From the NCBI RefSeq assembly GCF_013299185.1, contig NZ_JAAFKG010000006.1, forward strand, positions 1 through 64,000: a DNA stretch of 64,000 nucleotides. The letters run 5' to 3'. The position numbers were made by a program, and so were the translations under genes. Shown here piece after piece: positions 7,193 through 15,720 of the stretch. This stretch comes from Microcoleus sp. bin48.metabat.b7b8b9.023 (GTDB taxonomy: Bacteria; Cyanobacteriota; Cyanobacteriia; Cyanobacteriales; Microcoleaceae). Positions within the stretch are counted from its first letter, which is position 1. Every line of letters begins with the position of its first letter. A model generated the notes under the pieces. That model was given only the letters and a program-made list of their open reading frames with translations, was not told the origin of the DNA and did not search any database.

Positions 7193-9166
7193 ATGAACAG
7201 AAAATCCCTAGGAATCCATTTAATGAATCGGATCAGCTATCCTCAAAAATTCATCTTGATCGGTTTTCTATTTGCGATGCCGTTAGTCTTGATGATGTAC
7301 CTGCTGATTTCCGAAATTAACACCAGAGTTGATTTTGCCCAAAAAGAAATCTACGGCAATCAATACCTGCGTCCGCTGCGCCAGTTGAGGGAATACATAC
7401 CGAAATTTCACCTGTTAAATTATCAGGGTTTAAATCCAAATTTAAGCCAGCACGAGTCCTGGGATAATTTTGAAGCTAAGATAGACGCGGACTTTCAATC
7501 CCTGGCAAATACAGACCGCCAGTTAGGAATAGTTTTAGTTTCCCGCGAGCAATTTAATGCCATTTATCAAAATTGGCAAAAATTTAAACTTCATCGCAGC
7601 CAGTGGAGTTTAGAAACTTACGATGTTGTATATCAAAAAATAGCATCTGATATTAATAAATTGAGCGCTCGCGTCGGCGATACTTCCAATCTCATATTAG
7701 ACCCAGATTTAGATACCTATTATTTGATGGATGCAACTTTGTTGAAAATTCCAGAAATGCAAAAATTATTGTCAGAAATTAGGCTATTTTCTCAAAAAAG
7801 TAGCCTGCGTTCCGATGCCACACCTGAGGAAAGAGCGAAATTGGTTACTTTTGCGGGCAAATTGAGAGAACTCAATCAGGATTTAGCAATCAATATGGAG
7901 GTAGGATTTAGCAACAATCCTCACGGGAATCTGCGACCGAAATTAAGCCAAGATTTGATAAATTTTAACTCAGTAGTAGAGCAACTAACTGCCCAACTAG
8001 ATAAACTAATTTATCCCACAGCCGCAGTCGAATATTATACCTATCTCGATGGCAGCGACCGAGTTCTGAATTCGAGTTTTGAACTGTGGGACAAAAGTGT
8101 CAATGAATTAGACTTTATCCTGCAAAAACGTATAGATGCTTTAGTTGCTAGAAAACACTTAATTTATGTTTTTATTCTAATTATTTTAACAATAGTTGTT
8201 TATTTGTTTGTGTCTTTTTACCTAGCAGTCATGCAAACTGTATTTGTGCTTGAGGAAGCGTCAAAAAATATGGCAAGTGGCAATATTGACCACAAAATTA
8301 TTTTGGATAACAAAGATGAACTCGGGCAAGTTGTGGGTGCATTTAACAAGATTGCCGAGGCTTTGGTTGGTGCGAATCAAGAAATTACTGTTCTTAACGA
8401 TCGCCTAAAATCCGAAAATATGCGGATGAGTGCCGAACTAGATGTCACTCGCAAAATTCAGCAGATGCTGCTGCCGAAAGACCGAGAATTGAAGGAAGTT
8501 ATTGGCTTAGATATTGCAGGATTTATGGAACCTGCTGATGAAGTAGGCGGCGACTATTACGATGTACTCCAGCACGAAGGTAAAGTAAAAATTGGTATTG
8601 GCGACGTGACGGGACACGGATTGGAGAGCGGTGTTTTAATGATTATGCTTCAAACAGCAGTGCGAACTTTGCTCACCTACAACGAAGCCGATCCGGTAAG
8701 ATTTTTAACCGCTATTAACACTGTAATTTACGATAATATGCAGCGGATGAAATGCGATAAGAACGCTAGCCTTGCTTTGCTAGACTATCACGAGGGAATG
8801 CTGAAGTTGAGCGGCCAGCACGAGGAAATGATTGTAGTGCGGTGTAACGGTTCGGTCGAGCGGTTTGATACAATCGATTTGGGTTTCCCGATCGGGCTGG
8901 ATGAAGATATTGCTGATTTTGTGGCTCAAACCCTTGTCCAGTTGCATTCAGGAGATGTGGTAGTGCTGTACACTGATGGGATTACGGAGGCTAAAAATAT
9001 GAATAAAGTGCTTTATGGTTTAGATAGGTTAATTAAGGTAATACAGATTAATTGGCAGCGAACGGCTACAGAGATCAGGCACGCTGTAATTGACGACGTG
9101 CGATCGCACATCGGCGAACAAAAAGTTTTTGATGACATCACATTGCTGATTCTTAAACAAAAATAA
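7193..9166 (+). CDS. Membrane HAMP/PP2C (SpoIIE-type) serine phosphatase
   Basis: A 657-residue receptor phosphatase. A transmembrane helix (about 23-44) is followed by an extracytoplasmic sensor of about 280 residues. A second helix (about 322-347) leads to a HAMP region and coiled coil (about 350-415), then a PP2C_SIG/SpoIIE domain (about 430-655). Metal-binding motifs are present: GGDYYDV near 451, GDVTGHG and LYTDGITEA near 591. In partner-switching systems such enzymes dephosphorylate a STAS antagonist. The next two genes encode an ATPase and a STAS protein that would be its partners, so this is probably the signal-input end. The extracellular ligand cannot be told from sequence. Confidence 0.9.
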   Translation: MNRKSLGIHLMNRISYPQKFILIGFLFAMPLVLMMYLLISEINTRVDFAQKEIYGNQYLRPLRQLREYIPKFHLLNYQGLNPNLSQHESWDNFEAKIDADFQSLANTDRQLGIVLVSREQFNAIYQNWQKFKLHRSQWSLETYDVVYQKIASDINKLSARVGDTSNLILDPDLDTYYLMDATLLKIPEMQKLLSEIRLFSQKSSLRSDATPEERAKLVTFAGKLRELNQDLAINMEVGFSNNPHGNLRPKLSQDLINFNSVVEQLTAQLDKLIYPTAAVEYYTYLDGSDRVLNSSFELWDKSVNELDFILQKRIDALVARKHLIYVFILIILTIVVYLFVSFYLAVMQTVFVLEEASKNMASGNIDHKIILDNKDELGQVVGAFNKIAEALVGANQEITVLNDRLKSENMRMSAELDVTRKIQQMLLPKDRELKEVIGLDIAGFMEPADEVGGDYYDVLQHEGKVKIGIGDVTGHGLESGVLMIMLQTAVRTLLTYNEADPVRFLTAINTVIYDNMQRMKCDKNASLALLDYHEGMLKLSGQHEEMIVVRCNGSVERFDTIDLGFPIGLDEDIADFVAQTLVQLHSGDVVVLYTDGITEAKNMNKVLYGLDRLIKVIQINWQRTATEIRHAVIDDVRSHIGEQKVFDDITLLILKQK

Positions 9167-9518
9167 GTAATGGGGAATGGGGAATGGGGAATGGGGAATG
9201 GGGCATTGGCCAAACAGGGCATTGGGAAGAAGGCCAAACAGGGCATTGGGCATTGGGCATTGGGCATTGGTAGCAAATAACAATTAACAATTAACAAATA
9301 ACAAGAGTCAACAAATAACAAGAGTCAACAAATAACAAATAACGATTAACAAATAACGATTAACAAATAACAAATAACAAATAACAAATAACGATTAACA
9401 AATAACAACAGTCAACAGTCAACAGTCAACAGTCAACAGTCAACAGTCAACAGTCAACAGTCAACAGTCAACCATCAACAGTCAACAGTCAACAGTCAAC
9501 AGTCAACCAACAACTAAC
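9167..9518. repeat. Heptamer repeat field between phosphatase and anti-sigma-like gene
   Basis: The spacer is almost entirely 7-bp repeats. ATGGGGA units (about 9171-9199) come first, then GGCATTG/TTGGGCA units (about 9201-9270). AACAAAT/AACAATT units follow (about 9280-9400), then CAGTCAA units (9407-9511, the complement of the TTGACTG phase). The array runs to within about 10 nt of the next ATG (9519), so no normal ribosome-binding site remains. These resemble the STRR heptamers known in cyanobacteria. Confidence 0.9.
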
Positions 9519-10097
9519 ATGATTCAGACTTTCGGGGATTTCATCGAGCCTACTCCCAGCCACGAATATTTAATAATTGGATTTTCCCCGAGTTCGATCC
9601 CCCTCAAGCAGCGGTGGCGGAACAACGGTTTGTCGGCGGATTTTCTGGCTGACTACTTGACGACTTTTTTCCCTGGAAACGAGGATGAACCCTCGACAAT
9701 TGACAGACAAGCTGAAATTAAAAGTGCTGTTAGCTACATTGCTAATGAGTTATTAGAGAATGCGATGAAGTTTAATGATGAGACATCGGAACACCCGATC
9801 AACATTAAACTGCAATTAAAGAGCGACGGACTGATTTTCTCAGTTGCTAACAGCATCTCTCCGCAAGATGTAGGGAAGTTTCAGGCTTACATTCAGCAGT
9901 TGCTGGAGTCGGATCCGAGCGAGCTGTACATTGAGCAGTTGGAAAAAAATGCTGCTGACGAAACTTCTACTAATTCAGGATTGGGCCTGCTAACCATGCT
10001 CAGCGATTATACCACCCAAATAGGTTGGAAGTTCCAGACGGTGCAAAAAGACCCGGAAGTAATTACGGTGACAACTATGGTGCAATTAAGAGTATAA
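9519..10097 (+). CDS. slr1658-type regulator: GHKL-like ATPase (anti-sigma factor type)
   Basis: A 192-residue cytoplasmic protein with a GHKL/HATPase fold. The N-box is ANELLENAMKFN (75-86) and a glycine-rich lid is SGLGLLTML near 154-162. It has no phospho-acceptor histidine domain. This arrangement is typical of the slr1658 family of cyanobacterial regulators, which act like anti-sigma kinases that phosphorylate a STAS partner. It sits between a SpoIIE-type phosphatase and a STAS protein, with 45 bp to the latter. The ATG follows a CAGTCAA array with no Shine-Dalgarno, so its translation may be weak or leaderless-like. Confidence 0.85.
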   Translation: MIQTFGDFIEPTPSHEYLIIGFSPSSIPLKQRWRNNGLSADFLADYLTTFFPGNEDEPSTIDRQAEIKSAVSYIANELLENAMKFNDETSEHPINIKLQLKSDGLIFSVANSISPQDVGKFQAYIQQLLESDPSELYIEQLEKNAADETSTNSGLGLLTMLSDYTTQIGWKFQTVQKDPEVITVTTMVQLRV

Positions 10098-10142
10098 GTA
10101 TCGCTGGCGATCGATAATATCTAAGGGACTTTTTTTGCGGCA

Positions 10143-10487
10143 ATGGAAATTAAAACAGAAGATTACGGGATCTGTTACGATCCATCAACGGCAACCGTGA
10201 GTTTTATAGGATCTCTAAGGTTGAGCGGGCCCCTAGAGTACGCGCCGATAGTGCAGTTACTGGAGGAGGTAGCCGATTTGGCACCGGCAAAAATTACCCT
10301 CAATTTGCAACAGTTAGAATTTTTGAACAGTTCAGGCATAAATATGCTGTCGAAGTTTATTATCGCAGTACGCAAAAAAGCTCGGGTGCAAATGGCGGTA
10401 CAAGGTTCTCAATGTATAGCTTGGCAAGGTAAATCTGTGAAGAATTTCCAGCGCCTAATGCCGAGTTTGCAGTTTGAATTACTATAG
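10143..10487 (+). CDS. slr1659-type regulator: STAS-fold anti-sigma antagonist
   Basis: A 114-residue STAS-like protein. The segment LNLQQLEFLNSSGINMLSKF (53-72) matches the signature around the phosphorylated serine of SpoIIAA-type antagonists; Ser63 or Ser64 is the candidate acceptor. It is the third member of a phosphatase/ATPase/STAS set (7193-10487). The expected logic, from partner-switching systems, is that the ATPase phosphorylates it and the phosphatase reverses this. The downstream cyclase begins within about 70 bp, so it could be an output or a target. Confidence 0.85.
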   Translation: MEIKTEDYGICYDPSTATVSFIGSLRLSGPLEYAPIVQLLEEVADLAPAKITLNLQQLEFLNSSGINMLSKFIIAVRKKARVQMAVQGSQCIAWQGKSVKNFQRLMPSLQFELL

Positions 10488-10557
10488 ACATATGATGACT
10501 TTTAGGGTATGGACTGTTGAGGAAGTTTCTGTTAGTCGAGGCGCAAATTCTCGGGTT

Positions 10558-12030
10558 ATGCTGGAAGAACAACCATCTAGAGAACAGCTACTTTTAGAGA
10601 TAGAAAGATTGCGCCAGCAAGTGGAAGACTTGAAGGAGGAAAAAGCGGATCTGGAAATCTTGCTGGAAAATACTGCGGAACATTCGGATACGGTTGAATC
10701 AGAGTTGCGCTATCGGGCATTGCAGGCAGTGCGGGAAGGCGAACTCAAGCTAGCTCAATTTCTGGAAGCGATTCCCGTAGGCGTGGCCGTGCTCGATGCT
10801 CAAGGTAAACCTTACTACGTCAATCGTGCCGGACAGCAGTTACTCGGCCAAGGGGTGTTGCCGTTAAATGCTGTTGATGATTTGTCAAAAAGTTATAAAT
10901 TTTATATCGCGGGAACTGATATTATTTACCCTGCCGATAATTTGCCGATTGTCCGAGCGCTGAAGGGAGAAAGTTCGACGGCTGACGATTTGGAAATTCA
11001 TCAATCCGACAATAAAATCCCCCTTGAGACTTGGGGGACGCCAATTTTTGACTGTGGCAAAGTTGCTTTTGCGATCGCAGTTTTTCAAGATGTCACGGAA
11101 CGCAAACAAGCTGAAGCCGACCGCCAAACATTTATTAAGGAATTATTTGAAGTCAATAAAAGCTTAGAAAAATCTCTGGATGCTGAATCGGAATTAACTG
11201 ATGCCTACGGGCGATTTGTGCCACATCAATTTCTAAATTTGTTGGGATATGAAAGTATTATTAATGTCAGTTTAGGCGATCAAGTGCAGCAGGAAATGTC
11301 GGTGCTGTTTGCGGACATCCGCGATTTCACGACGCTTTCCGAAACTATGACGCCTCAAGAAAATTTTAATTTTATAAATGCTTACCTGTCGCGCATGGAG
11401 CCTGCTATTACTAGCAATCACGGGTTTATTGACAAATATATCGGCGATGCGATTATGGCTTTGTTTAGCGACTGTGCAGATGATGCAGTGAAAGCTGGTA
11501 TTGCGATGCTAAATATCCTGAACGATTACAACAGATACCGTTTAAGTGTGGGCTACATCCCGATTAAAATTGGGATTGGGATCAATTCTGGTTCTTTGAT
11601 GCTGGGGACAGTTGGTGGCAAAAGCAGAATGGATAGCACGGTGATTAGTGATGCTGTTAATTTGGCGTCTCGGATTGAAGGGTTGACGAAAGATTATGGC
11701 GTTCCTCTGTTAATTTCTCAGCAGACATTGGAACGGTTGCGAAATCCGGCTGATTATAATATTCGGATTGTGGATAAAGTACAGGTAAAAGGAAAATTAC
11801 AATATGTCACAATATATGAGGTCTTCGATGCCGATCCGCCGGAAATTCTCTCGGCTAAGCTAGCAAATTTGGCGGTATATACTGAAGCGATGTTACTTTG
11901 CGATCGCCATGAGTACCGATTGGCAGGAAAATTGTTTGAAGAGTGTTTGCGGGCAAATCCGAGCGATCGGGTAGCTCGCATTTACCTGAAACGCTGTCGG
12001 GATTGGCGATCGCTCCTCAGGGAATTTTAG
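10558..12030 (+). CDS. PAS-domain class III adenylate/guanylate cyclase
   Basis: About 490 residues from the ATG at 10558 (GAGG lies about 13 nt upstream). The frame is open back to 10474, with ATGs at 10474, 10492 and 10495 that overlap or touch the preceding gene. A coiled coil (about 5-60) precedes a PAS domain (about 68-185) and a catalytic domain (about 245-410). Metal-binding aspartates are Asp253 in LFADIRDFT and Asp297 in YIGDAIMALF, 44 residues apart as in active class III cyclases. VKGKLQYVTIYEV closes the domain. It has no membrane segment. It makes cAMP most likely; cGMP is not excluded. It probably is the output of the partner-switching genes before it. Confidence 0.88.
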   Translation: MLEEQPSREQLLLEIERLRQQVEDLKEEKADLEILLENTAEHSDTVESELRYRALQAVREGELKLAQFLEAIPVGVAVLDAQGKPYYVNRAGQQLLGQGVLPLNAVDDLSKSYKFYIAGTDIIYPADNLPIVRALKGESSTADDLEIHQSDNKIPLETWGTPIFDCGKVAFAIAVFQDVTERKQAEADRQTFIKELFEVNKSLEKSLDAESELTDAYGRFVPHQFLNLLGYESIINVSLGDQVQQEMSVLFADIRDFTTLSETMTPQENFNFINAYLSRMEPAITSNHGFIDKYIGDAIMALFSDCADDAVKAGIAMLNILNDYNRYRLSVGYIPIKIGIGINSGSLMLGTVGGKSRMDSTVISDAVNLASRIEGLTKDYGVPLLISQQTLERLRNPADYNIRIVDKVQVKGKLQYVTIYEVFDADPPEILSAKLANLAVYTEAMLLCDRHEYRLAGKLFEECLRANPSDRVARIYLKRCRDWRSLLREF

Positions 12031-12325
12031 TCAGTTGGCAGGAAAGCAGTTGACAGTTGACAGTTGACAGTTGACAGCAGTCAGTGGGAGCATCTCAGTT
12101 TTGATGTTTTGATTTTATAGTGCGAGCGTCCCCGCTCGCTATCTATAATCGCGAGCGGGGACGCTCGCACTGTAAAGCAATTGCTTTTTTGCATTCATTG
12201 AGATGCTTCCGCAGTCAGTTTTAGAGGTTTCGCGACATTCCACCTACCAATAGACCGGGTTTCTTATTTAAAAGTGCGTAAGTCCTGATAATATAATTAC
12301 TAATTTGGAGTGTCAATAAAAGACG
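12031..12325. repeat. Intergenic repeats after the cyclase gene
   Basis: CAGTTGA heptamers (about 12046-12077) are followed by MITE copy 3 (12086-12210). A shared 'accgggtttctta..gtgcgtaagtcct' repeat (about 12258-12290) comes next, and also appears near 48595-48700. No gene is seen. Confidence 0.75.
12086..12210. mobile_element. 125-bp MITE, copy 3, with perfect 9-bp target duplication
   Basis: Starts GGGAGCATCTCAG and ends GAGATGCTTCC. The interior palindrome is 'gtgcgagcgtccccgctcgc' with its complement. It is flanked by GCAGTCAGT at 12077-12085 and 12211-12219, an exact 9-bp duplication. It sits directly after a CAGTTGA array, as copy 1 sits within such an element. Confidence 0.88.
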
Positions 12326-13975
12326 ATGGAAATCAACAAGCGGCAGTCGAGAATATCTATAAAACCTTCAGTGATTAAAGTTATAGCTCTGTTCTGCCTC
12401 TGCTGCTTGTTAACTGCAAGCTGCGGACAGAGTGCCAGTCGATCGCCCAATTCGCCCAATTCGCCCAACAACGATCGCGTGACAATTGGCACAACCTTGA
12501 AATTGCGGACGATCGACCCCGCCGACGCTTACGAAACCATCTCAGGACAACTGCTGCGAAATTTGGGCGATACTCTCTACACCTACGAGTCGGGAACCAC
12601 AAAGTTAATTCCCCACTTGGCTACAGCAATGCCAAAAGTGAGCCAAGACGGATTGACATATACAATTCCCTTGCGTCAAGGCGTGATTTTTCATGACGAC
12701 ACACCCTTTAACGCCACAGCAATGGAATTTTCCTTGCAGCGATTTATCAAAAATGGCGGTCGTCCGGCTTTCTTGTTGGGCGATGCAGTAGAATCGGTGA
12801 AAGCGACGGGCGAATACGAATTAACTTTTCAACTCAAAAAGCCTTTTGCTGCTTTTCCTTCCCTGCTGACATTTGCCGGTCTTTGTCCGATTTCTCCGAA
12901 AGCTTATGAGATTGGGGACGGTAAATTTAAACCCGATACTTTTGTGGGAACTGGACGCTACAAACTGGCGAAGTACGGTAGCGATTCTCTGAAGTTTGAC
13001 GCCTTTGATAAGTATTGGGGAGAAAAACCCGTTAATAAAGGTATTGACATTTTGCTGCTTTCGAGTTCTTCAAATTTGTTCAATACTTTTAGGACTGGTG
13101 CGATCGATGTAGCTTATTTATCCCTGGATGCGGATCAAGTTCGCAGCTTGGACGAGGGAGCAAAAAAAGGGAAATGGCAGGAAATCGTGGGGGAGAGCAG
13201 TACAGTTAGTTATATGACGCTGAATCTCAATTCTAAACCGCTGGATAAGTTAGAGGTGAGACAGGCGATCGCAGCGGCGATGGATCGGCCGCTTATTAAC
13301 GATCGCGTCCTCCGAGGACAAGCCCAGCCTCTGTACAGCCTGATTCCCACAACCTTCGACGTTACCAAACCAGTGTTTAAAGAGATGTACGGCGACGCCA
13401 ACATGACAAAAGCCAAGGAATTGTTAACAAAAGCGGGATATTCGGCCACCAATCCGTTTATTTTTCAAATTTGGCATCCTAGTGGTTCCACAAAACGAGG
13501 TTTAGTGGCGAGTACGATTAAAGCTTTAGCCAAACTCAAAATGGACGGGATCATGCAGGTGGAAATTAATAGCGTTGAATCTCCGACTTTGTTTCAGAAT
13601 ATCGAGAAGGGGATTTATCCTGCGGTGTTAGTGGATTGGTACGCTGACTTTTTCGACGCTGACAATTACATTCAGCCGTTTTTGGATTGTGCGACGGGTT
13701 CGGCGGCCCGCGGGTGCGAGAAGGGTGCGAGTCAGGGGCAGGGTTCGTTTTATTATAGCGATCGGGTAAATCAACTGATCGACAAGCAGCGAAAAGAAGC
13801 AAACCCTCAAACCCGCAAAGCTTTGTTTGCCGAAATTCAGGACATACTAGGTCAAGATGTACCTTTCATCCCTCTATGGCAGGATAAGGACTATACTTTT
13901 GCTCAGAACAGCATCACGGGTGTCCGTCTCGAACCGACGCAATCTTTTCCCTTTTGGTTCCTGAAAAAGCAATAA
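12326..13975 (+). CDS. ABC transporter substrate-binding lipoprotein (family 5)
   Basis: A 549-residue SBP_bac_5 protein of the peptide/nickel/opine uptake type. The lipoprotein signal peptide ends in the lipobox LTASC with Cys33. A Ser-Pro-Asn repeat linker follows, encoded by a triplicated 9-mer, then the large two-lobed binding domain. Typical stretches are 'YLTLNLNSKPLDKLEVRQAIA' (in the form SYMTLNLNSKPLDKL) and 'DVPFIPLW'. It would be attached to the outer face of the cytoplasmic membrane. No permease or ATPase gene is adjacent, so it may serve a transporter encoded elsewhere. The substrate is not deducible. Confidence 0.9.
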   Translation: MEINKRQSRISIKPSVIKVIALFCLCCLLTASCGQSASRSPNSPNSPNNDRVTIGTTLKLRTIDPADAYETISGQLLRNLGDTLYTYESGTTKLIPHLATAMPKVSQDGLTYTIPLRQGVIFHDDTPFNATAMEFSLQRFIKNGGRPAFLLGDAVESVKATGEYELTFQLKKPFAAFPSLLTFAGLCPISPKAYEIGDGKFKPDTFVGTGRYKLAKYGSDSLKFDAFDKYWGEKPVNKGIDILLLSSSSNLFNTFRTGAIDVAYLSLDADQVRSLDEGAKKGKWQEIVGESSTVSYMTLNLNSKPLDKLEVRQAIAAAMDRPLINDRVLRGQAQPLYSLIPTTFDVTKPVFKEMYGDANMTKAKELLTKAGYSATNPFIFQIWHPSGSTKRGLVASTIKALAKLKMDGIMQVEINSVESPTLFQNIEKGIYPAVLVDWYADFFDADNYIQPFLDCATGSAARGCEKGASQGQGSFYYSDRVNQLIDKQRKEANPQTRKALFAEIQDILGQDVPFIPLWQDKDYTFAQNSITGVRLEPTQSFPFWFLKKQ

Positions 13976-14138
13976 TTGTTTACAATAATTGTTAGGAGTT
14001 TAAACGTCCATAATTCTATCATCTTTTGTGCACAACAGGGTGATGATTGTCACAGTTTATCGAAGAGACCGATCACCCCACTCTCTCTAAAAATGTTGGA
14101 TATTATTAGTAGAGAGAGCTATCGCTGAGGGTGAGTAT

Positions 14139-14798
14139 ATGAAATTTGGAATTTTAACAACAACAGGGCTGCTAATTGCGATCGGTTTTGCTTCTGGAGT
14201 CAAAGCAGAAAACGTATCAGATGTCAAGCAACTATTAGAAACTAAAAATTGCAGCAAATGTGACTTGACAGGAGCGCAGCTTTCTGGTATAGATCTCAGC
14301 GGTGCAAATTTGAGCGGTGCAAATTTGAGCGGTGCAAATTTGAGGGGTACAAATTTGAACGAAGCCAAATTAAACGGAGTAAATCTGACACAAGCTAAAT
14401 TGCAAAGTGCGAGCTTAATTGGGGCTAAAATGCACGGGGCAAATTTGGAGGGTGCTGATTTGACTCGGGCTAACCTGAGTTTGGCTGGTTTAGTAATTGC
14501 GAGTTTGAAAAATACCAACCTCACCAGTGCTAATTTGGTCGGGGCGAATTTAGAAAGTGCTAATTTGGCTGGGGCTAACCTGAGAAATGCCCGTCAGTCT
14601 GTCGCGAATCTAGGAAATATCAGCCTTCGGGGCGGTAGTTTGGCGGGAATCGATGTGCTGGGGGTTAACTTGCGGGATGCAAATTTGACCGGTGCAAATT
14701 TGACCGGTGCTAACTTGAACGGTTCGGATTTGACTGGCGCTAATTTACAGGATGCCAATATGGCAAATGTAGATTTGAAAAACGCTGCTTTGCCGTAG
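14139..14798 (+). CDS. Exported pentapeptide-repeat protein
   Basis: A 219-residue protein with an N-terminal signal peptide (cleavage near VKAEN, about residue 24). A NCSKCDLTGAQL segment, where two cysteines flank the first repeat, leads into about 35 A(N/D)LxX pentapeptides forming a right-handed quadrilateral beta-helix. Such CxxC-led repeat proteins are common in cyanobacteria and their roles are mostly unknown. Tandem copies of GGTGCAAATTTGA at 14300-14350 show recent repeat expansion within the gene. It stands alone. Confidence 0.88.
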   Translation: MKFGILTTTGLLIAIGFASGVKAENVSDVKQLLETKNCSKCDLTGAQLSGIDLSGANLSGANLSGANLRGTNLNEAKLNGVNLTQAKLQSASLIGAKMHGANLEGADLTRANLSLAGLVIASLKNTNLTSANLVGANLESANLAGANLRNARQSVANLGNISLRGGSLAGIDVLGVNLRDANLTGANLTGANLNGSDLTGANLQDANMANVDLKNAALP

Positions 14799-15130
14799 GA
14801 CGATCGCCAATTGCTATATCAGACTATCGTGTTTAATAACCTTAATATAATCCTGTAGGGGCAATTTCTGAAATTGCCCCTATAATTTTAATTTCCTTCA
14901 ATCAGTTGACAGTTTGTAGGGGCGGTGGATGGTGCGGGCCCGCCCTCTTCGTTGACAGTTGACAAAAGAAGGAACAGGATTGGAGTAACGAAGAGCCTGA
15001 TTTTAATTTCTCCCGGGCTTGGGGCTTTAAACTAATTCTTTCTGGTAATTTTAATTTTCCGTTAAGTCTGAGATGAGAGAGGACTGAAGTCCTCACTACA
15101 AACCTGAGAGTTATTTAACTTGATTTGAGA
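14799..15130. repeat. Intergenic repeats between pentapeptide and cupin genes
   Basis: 14845-14885 is an inverted repeat (TAGGGGCAATTTC/GAAATTGCCCCTA), a plausible terminator. 14903-15050 is composite repeat copy B, with a GGGGCGG..CCCGCCC hairpin inserted in its heptamer part (about 14914-14947). 15081-15102 is one AGGACTGAAGTCCTCACTAC repeat. No gene is seen. Confidence 0.75.
14903..15050 (+). repeat. Composite CAGTTGA element, copy B
   Basis: Short CAGTTGA array interrupted by a GC-rich hairpin, then the core 'ggattggagtaacgaag..ttttaatttctcccgggcttgg' ending at TTCTTTCTGGTAA. It supplies the uninterrupted reference for the core split by the MITE in copy A. Confidence 0.75.
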
Positions 15131-15511
15131 TCAATCTTCGTCAGCGGCATCTTGGGGAAAACGGATAATGTCATCATCTCCTAGATATTCGCCATTTTGG
15201 ATTTCAATCATCACCAAGGGAATAACGCCGGGGTTTTCCACGCGGTGAGCGGTATTCATGGGAACGTAGGTTGACTGTTTCTGCATGAGAATGGTCTCTT
15301 TCTCATCGCAGATAACTTTAGCGGTACCGGAGACGACAACCCAGTGCTCGCTGCGGTGATAGTGCATTTGGGTGCGGATGTGGTGTCCCGGTTTGACTTC
15401 GATGCGATTGATCTTGTAGCGATCGCCCGCGTCTATGACTGTAACTTTACCCCAAAACCGGGTTTGCGTGCGATCGTCCGTTTTTTCGATTGTATCCACT
15501 GTTTCCACCAT
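15131..15511 (-). CDS. Cupin-domain protein, phosphomannose isomerase type II C-terminal-like
   Basis: A 126-residue single cupin resembling the C-terminal isomerase domain of bifunctional ManC/AlgA enzymes. It has GHHIRTQMHYHRSEHWVVVSG (metal-binding histidines about 43-57) and 'STYVPMNTAHRVENPG' for the second cupin box. The guanylyltransferase domain is absent, so it may act alone in mannose-6-phosphate/fructose-6-phosphate exchange or merely share the fold. An IS element with tnpB lies immediately upstream (its end about 40 bp from this start), so its native promoter has probably been displaced or altered. Confidence 0.85.
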   Translation of the reverse strand: MVETVDTIEKTDDRTQTRFWGKVTVIDAGDRYKINRIEVKPGHHIRTQMHYHRSEHWVVVSGTAKVICDEKETILMQKQSTYVPMNTAHRVENPGVIPLVMIEIQNGEYLGDDDIIRFPQDAADED

Positions 15512-15544
15512 CCTGTTTATCTCGCTAATGGTATGTGTAAAAAT

Positions 15545-15720
15545 ATCTGTAGGTCAACTACCCAGCATCAAGCGGAGTACCGCACGAGATGTGGGCTTGT
15601 ATCTGAGCTCCACCGCAATTCCGAGAATCTCTGAAGAATCTCAGCTTTAGTTTCACCGCCCGACACATTAGGGGATGCTGACAAGCTCCCCCTACTCGTC
15701 CAGTCTTGCCGGACAAGCAA
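15545..15720 (-). ncRNA. Putative TnpB omega (right-end) RNA, overlapping the tnpB 3' end
   Basis: In IS200/IS605-type elements the guide RNA is made from the 3' end of tnpB through the right end. Here the minus strand after the stop ends in a compact run, GCTTGATGCTGGGTAGTTGAC, around 15548-15568. The bases beyond it (toward 15530) would be the guide, and these belong to the cupin leader. The boundary and guide are inferred from position only; no fold was computed. Confidence 0.4.

Noticed and set aside
9013-9321. Minus-strand frames antisense to the phosphatase 3' end
   Set aside because: They translate ATGGGGA/TTGGGCA heptamers (peptides rich in NAQCPMP) and have no independent support.
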